DNA from: Arthrobotrys musiformis
Taxonomy: Eukaryota > Ascomycota > Orbiliomycetes > Orbiliales > Orbiliaceae
DNA: 64,000 bases
NCBI GenBank assembly: GCA_036971715.1
Contig: JAVHJL010000009.1
Location: forward strand, 372,001-436,000
Direction of reading: 5' to 3'
In this document: positions 56,339 to 64,000 of the stretch, piece by piece
Numbering within the stretch: position 1 is the stretch's first letter
Layout: each line of letters begins with the position of its first letter
Notes under the pieces: model-generated
Databases searched by the model: none
Seen by the model: only the letters and a program-made list of their open reading frames with translations
Told to the model about the DNA's origin: nothing
Position numbers and translations under genes: made by a program

Positions 56339-57368
56339 ATGGCATATAACAGCTACGGCGGCTACGGCGCCAACCCATCCGGAAACCCATCCTCCGCCGC
56401 CGCCCAAAACCTCCAATTCTACACCTCCTCGTACGGCGACCCCACAGGCCGGGTCTCGGGCCACACGACACCCGCGCAGGGCGCGTATGCGAACTATGGC
56501 ATGTCCGGTATGTCACAGGGGTTTGGAGGCGTAGGACCCGTGGGTGGGACCGGAGATCCGAATCGACAGTTACAACCTGGATTGTTGGCGGCGTTTGGAA
56601 CGAGCGGGTACGACGAGGAGCCGCCGTTGTTGGAGGAGTTGGGGATTAACTTTGGTCATATCAAGATGAAGGTATACACTTCCCCTCTTCTACCTTTAAT
56701 ATGGTCTAGGATGGTTTTGGCTAATGGGAATGGATGGGGTAGACATTAATAGTTCTTAATCCTCTTGCATCGATAGACCAGCACATAATGGACGACAGCG
56801 ATCTAGCCGGCCCGATCCTATTCTGCTTCCTATTCGGCACATTCCTCCTCCTCGTACGTCCCCCTATCTCTCCAACTCCTCCAAACCCCACTAACATAAA
56901 AAACAGTCAGGAAGAGTCCACTTCGGCTACATCTACGGCTGCGCCTTCTTCGGCTCCATAACCCTCCATTGGATCTTAAACCTCATGGCCCTCCCCGGCG
57001 TAAACATAAACTACATCCGATCAGCCTCAGTACTCGGCTACTGTCTCCTCCCGCTCGTCTTCGTCTCCTTCTTCGGCGTCGCCTTCCCGATGGACGGAAT
57101 GGTCGGATTCGCAATCACAAGCGTGGCGATCAGTTGGTGTACGTACAGTAGTTCCGCGATGTTTCAGGCGGTATTGAGGGTGAGGGATATGAGGTTACTG
57201 GTGGCCTACCCGCTCGCATTGTTCTATTGTGTCTTTGGGATTATGAGTATTTTTAGCAGTAGAGGCGGTGGGGCGGGTGCCGGGGCGGCTCAGCAGTTAC
57301 AGCAGCAGCAGTTGAATAGCGCGGCTAGCAAGCTTGCTAAAGCAATAGAAGGGGCGAGGGGGGCTTGA
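56339..57368 (+). CDS. YIP1: YIP1-family Golgi membrane protein
   Basis: Three exons, 56339-56671, 56743-56853 and 56907-57368, give 301 aa. Yip1 proteins bind Rab GTPases (Ypt1, Ypt31) and act in ER-to-Golgi vesicle budding. The N-terminal 100 residues are Gly/Tyr/Ser-rich. The cytosolic block EEPPLLEELGINFGHIKMKTLIVLNPLA is the conserved pre-membrane part. The signature is present as DLAGPILF, where DLYGP is frequent, and GYIYG. About five membrane segments follow (ILFCFLFGTFLLL, FFGSITLHWILNLMAL, YCLLPLVFVSFFGVAF, FAITSVAISWCTY, YPLALFYCVFGIMSIF). The tail is Gln-rich. Exon 2 must start at 56743; a later acceptor at 56777 runs into a stop. Confidence 0.93.
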
Positions 57369-60100
57369 AGTAGCCTTTTTTTTAGTGGTGTATACTTCTT
57401 TTATATGGGAGGGGAAGTTGGAAGTGCCATTGGGTTCTGTTTGAAGATACCACCTATCACCCCCCAATATCGATAGTGATGATATGGCACTCTCTTCTTC
57501 GGAAGGGCATGGATGTGGTTATCATAGGTAAGGTAAGGTGCATACTAAGTTATGCTGGAGCGTTCCAGCCACAACTAGCGGGGTTGGTAGTATATGAAGA
57601 AAAACCTCATTGTTTTTGTACATAATTTTACTTCCTTTATTTTCTTTCTATTACCCACCCATCATTTGTTGACAATGTTCTATTTGTAAGAGCTAGCTAG
57701 CCCTATTTTGCCTTTTTCTTTTTTTTCTTTGGTTATATTGTTTTTTGGGGACAACGGCTTTTCTTTTTTGTTTAGAACGGAGAGGTTTTAAAAAACAAAA
57801 GTAATGGAGTTCGTATGCATGATATCCATTTTTTATGATTTTTTTTCTTCTAGACTTTCTTGGATGATATTTTTCCTGCGCGGAGGTCGTCTAGGAACTA
57901 CGACGCACCAATGAAGGATGGATCTAGAATGAAGGATGAAGATATAATAGCAATACCATAGAGGGAGAGGGGGAAAAACGAGGAGATCGAATACGAATGT
58001 GGAGCCCCACGTCGACATACATTCAAAATTCCTCCACATGACCACGCGGTTGCATAAAAATCCCAAGTGCGATCAAATTCGTAATCGCAAAATACGCATC
58101 GATATAAAACCCTCATGATCATATGCGTCTTCCATAGAAGAAAAGGCCGTAGGATTCACCCCAACTTACGTGGAATTAATTTGTCACGGCATCAGAGTCG
58201 ATCTAGCTCTCTTTCTGGCTTTTCTATGCTAATAACTATCGATGGAATAAGATCGATTACGACGTTGGGCGTGCGTATCACATGTGAAAAGGGTTCCTGG
58301 ATCCTTTGCATGATGAAATTCACAGATTTTGAAAAAAATCACAATCGAAATGATCATATTCTCGATTTTCCTGCTCTAAAATGCCAAATGTGCAAAGGTA
58401 GAAAAATAAAAATAAGAAATAAAGAAATAAATAAACGTAAACTCCGACGATCCAGACATGGTCCCGGCCTCAGTGGGTCATAAAATGATCATGCAATGTC
58501 AACGTGGCCAAACCACCCAATTGAAAAACGGTGGATCCTGGAAACAGTCAATAACGTATGCAGTGTGGAGAGGGTAAGTCGCCATCCGCACCGTCGCCGA
58601 CGCTGTCGCCGTTGTCCTGTAGGGCAGTAAGGCGGTCCAAGTGAGACGGCATGTTGCAGCCCGGCCGGAGATCGGTGGGACTATCATCGACAGGATATGA
58701 TCTCTCCATGCGTGTGCTTCGGCATGCAATATCAGTCACATCACACTAACAATCTGCCATAACATGTTAGCTATAAAAAATAATCGTCGTTTGTAGTCCA
58801 ATAGCTTGGTGAAGGAAGCTAAGATTGTTGTATTTTAGCTTGGATCCTTCGCTTAACTGGGTGGAGTTCGTGATCAGGCGATTGTAATATCCAATGCAAT
58901 TACATGCAATCACAACCCCGAAATCCAAAGATCTGGAGAAAGCCAAGTTACAGTGACGACGAATCATCGTAATATCGATGCGGGAACAGAGAGATAGAAA
59001 TCTCGATTAGGAGCTTGCATGCGTCGTCGCACAGACGTTTGTAAGCTAGGCTGCTCGGCAGGCCGCCATTTTGGAGGCTCGAAATCTCGACGCCTTCGAC
59101 GCTTTCGCCAGTAAGAATTCGCGAACATGGGCGGAAACGGCGGCCCTTCTAGTAAAATGGTTGGACACCGGACCGATTTGGCTTCCCGCTGTCATGTCGA
59201 GGACAAAGTTGTTTTTTTTCTCCCGCAAGGCTATCGGTATTTGCTTTGTCAAGCCCAGTCTATTTGTTTGGTCCGCATGCCCGAATACAATGATTGGAGC
59301 TGAAGACCGATGTCTGCAGACCAACGTCTGCAGAAGGAATAAGGAAAGTGCCCAGGCCAAGCAAGTTGCTGTAATGTGACCGGCTTTTGCGCTTGTGTTG
59401 CGCGCATCATTTTCGTAAAGGTGTTAGTTACGATTGTCGCGATATAAGAAATTCGGCTTACCAATTTGGAGGCCCAGTCGTTGGCTCGGAGTCGTAAAAA
59501 TAAACCGTTTGATCTATTTAGAGATCCAATGCTGTGGTTTGGGTACCAGAATAGATCCTGGTGGATCCCATAACCGCGACAGTGGAGTTCGGCTGGATTT
59601 GAGGCCGGTTAGGAGTTCGGATTCATGTGAGCATGGGGTCTTCAGAGACATTCCCTCGCCTTGACCCGTCTAGCTAGTCGAAGCCGTAAAACCCTAAAAT
59701 TCGGAAAAGCCGTCAAATCTGAGGGGCCTGAATATCGCGCATGTTCTCTTTTTTTGCTTTGGTCTGGGGTCCAAATGTCTGGCAAAGCATAGTTGAGGGA
59801 ACCCAGTTCGAGGGTTGGTGTGCTATCCTGGGCACTGGGCACCGAACCGCCCACCGTTTTTCCCCTTCCCTTCTCCCTAAGGCGGATTCGATTATCCTTG
59901 ATGGCCTGTCCCCACCTCTGTCCAGGCTCAGCTTCCGCCGGCTACTACTCCGGATTTTTGGTATATATATTTTTGCGATCCTCCCTTCCTTCACACCTTA
60001 TTCTTCTTCACCCTCAAAAAAACCTTTTAGTCAGTACAAACGAATAGCCCACAAATTAAACCCGAATACCGCTTTTGCGATTGTAAAATGGACCCCTTCT
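57369..60100. other. 2.7-kb intergenic region
   Basis: 3' UTR of YIP1 (T-rich near 57,650-57,770), then no credible gene on either strand. From about 59,730 the plus strand is pyrimidine-rich and open in one frame, which I read as the leader of the zinc-finger gene. Confidence 0.5.
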
Positions 60101-61189
60101 ATGGGTCTGGTGGCGGCGGTAGGCAAGGTTAGCATCCCTCCAGCGCACTACGTTGGCAAGGCCTCACGAAACGCTGACTTTGTACGGTACCCGGATATAG
60201 ATTCAGACGCCTATAATTATGGGAGTCCAGTGGAGCCCTACGGCCGGAACGGCTACCCGTATCCACCCCAGATTGATATCGGAGATGACGAACTAGGAAG
60301 CCCGACTGTGCAGTGTTAGTTATCTACCATTAGCGGCTCAAGCACAAGGCTAACAAACGCTCTAGTCGACGACCTACACTCCCCTACTTACCCCCCTTAC
60401 CATAACTGGGAATACCCTTCTCCCATCAGCTCTCAGCCTTCTACCCAAAGCTCTAGGCTATGGGGCACCGGGAGCGTGCACAGCTCTCGAACCATGGCAG
60501 ACGACTACCCACGACAACGAGTCATGTCCGGCGTGAGGTGCATTTTTCACTGGAGAAAATGCGATTTCAGATCTCCCTACCATGATGAATGGGTCGAGCA
60601 CATATATTCGGAGCACTTTGGACATGGAGATCATACTCCACATCGCGAGCGCGAGTTTGGAAATACACCCACGGCGTGGACATGTCGGTTTCGCGACTGC
60701 AAGTATGTCGTGCCGCAGGAATACGACCGCCAAACCCTATGGGACAAGAAATTAGTGCACATATTCGAGCATTTCAAATACCACAACGGAAAACCAGAGG
60801 ATATTAGGGAAGACCCTAACTGGATGGCGTATTATAAGGAAATGGGGTTCTGCTCCGACGACGATTACAGAGGTGGTGTTTCCGCGCCACCAATCCAATA
60901 CCCCTTCCAACATGGAATTACAGAACTGAGGAAGATCAAAAAGGAACTCAAAATGAGGGGGGTCCCACAAGACGCTCCAGGGGAGCCAAGAGCTATCCCC
61001 CCGGGTGAACAAATAACCCACTATCAGTATCCACCGCAAGCCCAGTATCAACCGCCGCAACCCCCACCAGCGCAATACCATGGCTATCAAAACATGGACT
61101 CTGTGATGCATACCCACTCACCGTTCCAGGACCCGAACCAATACCAGTACACTCATGTTCAGGCCCAGGGTCCCATTTATTATAATTAA
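60101..61189 (+). CDS. C2H2-like zinc-finger protein
   Basis: Two exons, 60101-60314 and 60366-61189, give 345 aa. The start is uncertain: the same frame is open up to an ATG at 59741, but that part translates pyrimidine-rich leader; an ATG at 60088 is in another frame. The N-terminal 110 residues are Tyr/Pro/Gly/Ser-rich. Two zinc-finger-like units follow: C130-x6-C with HDEWVEHIYSEHF, and C178-x4-C with VHIFEHF, i.e. C2H2 spacing with long loops. The C-terminal third is Gln/Pro/Tyr-rich (QYQPPQPPPAQYHGYQ), as in activation-type low-complexity tails. No other domain. A nuclear regulator is likely but not proven; the intron is 51 nt. Confidence 0.68.
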
Positions 61190-64000
61190 TGGATACCTCA
61201 GTGGGATGCGCCGGGTTTTAATTCGTCGCCCAACTCTGACGAAGCCAGTTCTGCTTGAGAACTCCCGTGTTGGCTGGCACTGCGAGACCAGTTCTGCTCT
61301 TAAACGACAGATAATTCTTCAGCCTAATTCCGGTCCTTTTTTTTGCTCGAGGGAAATCCCTCCCTTGTTGCTGGACTCTCTACTCTTGAGCTATTTTTCT
61401 TTATTGTTTCCTCGATGGATTTGGGGCTTGTTTATTGAAGGCGTTCCATAGGCTCATGTTATGATTGCTTCAACTCCGATTCTTTTTCTATATATCCTTT
61501 GCGAATTAGCACAAAGCATGTTACTTGTTAATCTTGATGGATTTCATATTACGATGGGACAGTGTCTGGGACATGCACTACCTCTGGGATTCACTATCAC
61601 GGCCGTTTTGCTTTTGTATTTCTTTGCTTTTCTTGTTCCGGGAAGCTCGTGCATGTGTGCTCTCCCTCCTTTACACAGCCGGTTTGATCATCGAGCAAGC
61701 AGGATCTTTCATTTCTTCCTTCGGTCTTCAGCTTTGAGCGTGACGGATTTCATGTAAAACTTTTGTGCCATTTTTCTCGTTTGAACAACCTATCATTTTT
61801 GTTAGCACAGCCATTTTATTGCTTCAGCATACGAAATAGCAGAACCATTATCCTTCCTGAATAGGCCTACCTACCTAAGCTAAGCTTGTGGGTAGCTGCT
61901 AGCTTTCCCTCGCCAGTACATCTCCAAACCTGCCCTTTTGGAGCTTTAAACCCGTCAGGCTGTTTTTTCGATCTCGAAGAGCTCATTTTCCGGTTTATCT
62001 TCTTGACTTTGAAAATAAATTTTTGGGAGGGAAAAAAAAAGGTCTAGAAAGGTGAGTTCTTCTTCCTTCCTTCACCCCTCATTTGAAGTATACGCAATAC
62101 ACGCAATCCTTCACGTTGTGAGGATTTCATGCGTTCGTTAAGGCCGACCGCAAGGCGGGCGCAGCAATCGGCAACAGCACAAAGAAAAGAAAAACGCGAG
62201 AAAAAAAAAAGGGCCCTGTTTATCGATATCGGATCTCGGAGATTCGATTGGGGCCCAGACCTCTTGTTTTATTTTTCTCCTTTCGGCTGAAGCTTCCAGC
62301 CCGATCCTGGACATTCGGACCCTGAAAAAAACGGGCTTGCTTTTGATGCCATGATTTCTGGAAATGCCACACTTTGCGGTTCGGAACTCGAACGATTGTG
62401 TGGCGTTCGACCGGAAAGGGCAGTCAAGCCTCATTATGCAGGGTTCGTACCAGGATGCATATGAGCTTCAATGTTGATTCCTGAGTTGAAGATTTCGGAC
62501 TGAAAGCCCACGGCGATGTGGGATGTTGATGGGGGGATTCTTGGATATTTCGGTTTCTGATACGTATAGGAGGGAAAGATATTGGAAGAAAAGTTCAGAT
62601 GAATTCGGAGAAGTTTGGAATCTCAGTTGGCGGATTTGGAGTGCCAGCGAACTAATTTGTTGGATATTGCAGCGCAACGCAACATAGAGAGTAGTCGTCG
62701 AGAGACGTATGTACCAGAGGTTCTACAGCGATATCTGTTAGTGAGCGAACGGTTTAGAAGATTCAAAGAGGATAAAGGCACGGAATACATTGAGATAGAC
62801 GGGTAATTTCGACAAGGAGTAGATATGTTTAGTATTTTTCGAGGGCCTAAGAAGCTGTCCTAACGGCTGGCACTACTCGAAATGCGAAATCAATGTTAGT
62901 AAAGTTGCCCTCTGCAGCTCTATATTGAAGCTAGAATAGAATCATATATAACATACCGAATGCAAGTGAGGAAGTATAGATCTATAGACTGAAGCGCCAA
63001 CGTGAAAGAGCGTAGTAGTATTCTCTACTGCCTCCAACTATGCGAAGCCGCAGTAGTTCAAAGAAGAAGGCGTCTCTGTAGTATTCTAATTCCAACACGG
63101 TCAAAGAGCTAGAAAACCATAAGCTCTCGCTTGAGCCCGCCTGATGGCCTAACTTCATAAAAATTACTAGTCAGCCGCAGAGAGCGTCTTCTAGCAACGA
63201 TCATGAAGGGGGTCCAACTTGCAAAGTGGCTTCTACGTAGTAAGTTGATCAACCTCCCTTTCCACCGAAAGGCAGATTATCCGCATACGTGTATGGCCAT
63301 TAGACTACTCTGCCACAATTCCTCGGAAAAGGGAAAAGAAAAAGAAACCCACAAAGGGAAGAAAAAAGGAATTTCAAAGATAACAGCTGACTGAAAGAGA
63401 AGACAGGCACTTACAGACCATGACCCACCTCAAGGCTCCCTCTGGCCACCATCCGGTCATCTTGTTAGGCCAGGGAGAAAATTTTTTCTTCAAGAACACT
63501 TCATCAGATCGTCCGAAGTATCCACACCCTCGCCGCCGTTTTCTCAGCCCCGTCTCTCATTTCAAACGGTGACATACCGTGATCGAGGGCACGTCAACGT
63601 TTCAGCCAGCTGATCGAAAGCAGGTGGCATCCTGTCTATACACAAGGGGATACCGACTGCGCCGTCCTTCCCCCTACCCCCTACCCCTAACGTCCAAAAT
63701 ACCGCAAAAAACCCACTCTAATCTGCATAACATATGCACCCAATTCACATACATATCGACAGGTCATCACCTCCATTTTTCGCGTTTTTTATGCACCATC
63801 TACACTGATGATACGAGACCTCCAGCTCATTCATTAACGCGCACAGACACGAAAAAAAGGAAATATTGAAGGGAATAAAAGAGAAAAAAGAGAAATCCTT
63901 TCGCGCCAGTGCATATCATTATACATACCAATCATATATCAAACAATAGGCACTCAAATTTAGCTAGACGGGCTGTTTCCCAACATTTTCGTTTCAAAAA
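61190..64000. other. 2.8-kb intergenic region at the right edge
   Basis: T-rich 3' UTR of the zinc-finger gene to about 61,800. Around 62,580-62,810 an open frame encodes a charged helical stretch (ESQLADLECQRTNLL, LLVSERFRRF) without start or domain context, and 62,900-63,400 looks like decayed sequence with a few short coding-like stretches. The last 500 bp are mixed and show no gene. Confidence 0.45.

Noticed and set aside
59741..60100. N-terminal extension of the zinc-finger protein
   Set aside because: Frame is open but translates pyrimidine-rich sequence with no conserved character; kept as leader, with the alternative noted.

Overview
This is a nuclear window from a filamentous ascomycete (Pezizomycotina). 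The evidence is short introns of about 50-80 nt with GTANGT donors and CTAAC/CTGAC-type branch sites, pyrimidine-rich leaders, TATAAATA boxes and a set of single-copy fungal genes: an ERG2 sterol isomerase, SIP5, VIP1, ARA2, PAM16 and a DysF-domain peroxin. Gene density is low (about one gene per 3 kb, with gaps up to 7 kb). The class cannot be settled by eye; I see no CRISPR, operon, rRNA or convincing tRNA.

Layout. 1-165: apparent 3' end of a gene entering from the left. 166-7168: 7 kb without a credible gene, ending in a long pyrimidine-rich leader for a LAMMER (CLK-type) kinase (7169-9881, seven exons). 11247-15042: a DUF2458-like protein (minus) divergent from a COX14-like mitochondrial protein (plus), then ERG2. 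19231-20592: an F-box-like protein with a cysteine-rich tail. 21.6-32.3 kb: an accessory, AT-richer island holding six small secreted precursors in a row on the plus strand and no conserved gene. 33.5-40.1 kb: a helical-repeat protein, an MGMT-type DNA repair protein with an apparent frameshift near its end, a divergent 80-aa orphan and SIP5. 43.5-47.4 kb: a GNAT acetyltransferase and a vWA protein. 48.6-57.4 kb: VIP1, ARA2, PAM16, a Pex23/Pex30-like peroxin and YIP1. 60.1-61.2 kb: a C2H2-like zinc-finger protein. The rest is intergenic.

Most of the conserved genes are unrelated housekeeping functions (signalling, sterol synthesis, mitochondrial import and assembly, peroxisome and Golgi membranes, DNA repair). 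The part most likely to be undescribed is the 21.6-32.3 kb island. Its six genes each encode a signal peptide followed by dibasic (Kex2-type) sites or basic repeats. One carries two tandem 27-residue peptides bounded by Lys-Arg. Two are diverged paralogues with a CC-x(10,11)-C-x(4)-C module. One is a basic LPxLP-repeat protein. Diverged copies of a ~23-bp motif are scattered between the genes. This looks like a fast-evolving locus for secreted processed peptides (effector, signalling or antimicrobial peptides are all possible). No tailoring enzymes such as UstYa-type oxidases are present, so a classical dikaritin cluster is not supported.

All exon models were built by eye from splice sites and reading-frame continuity. 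Where exon lengths and phases closed exactly I give higher confidence.
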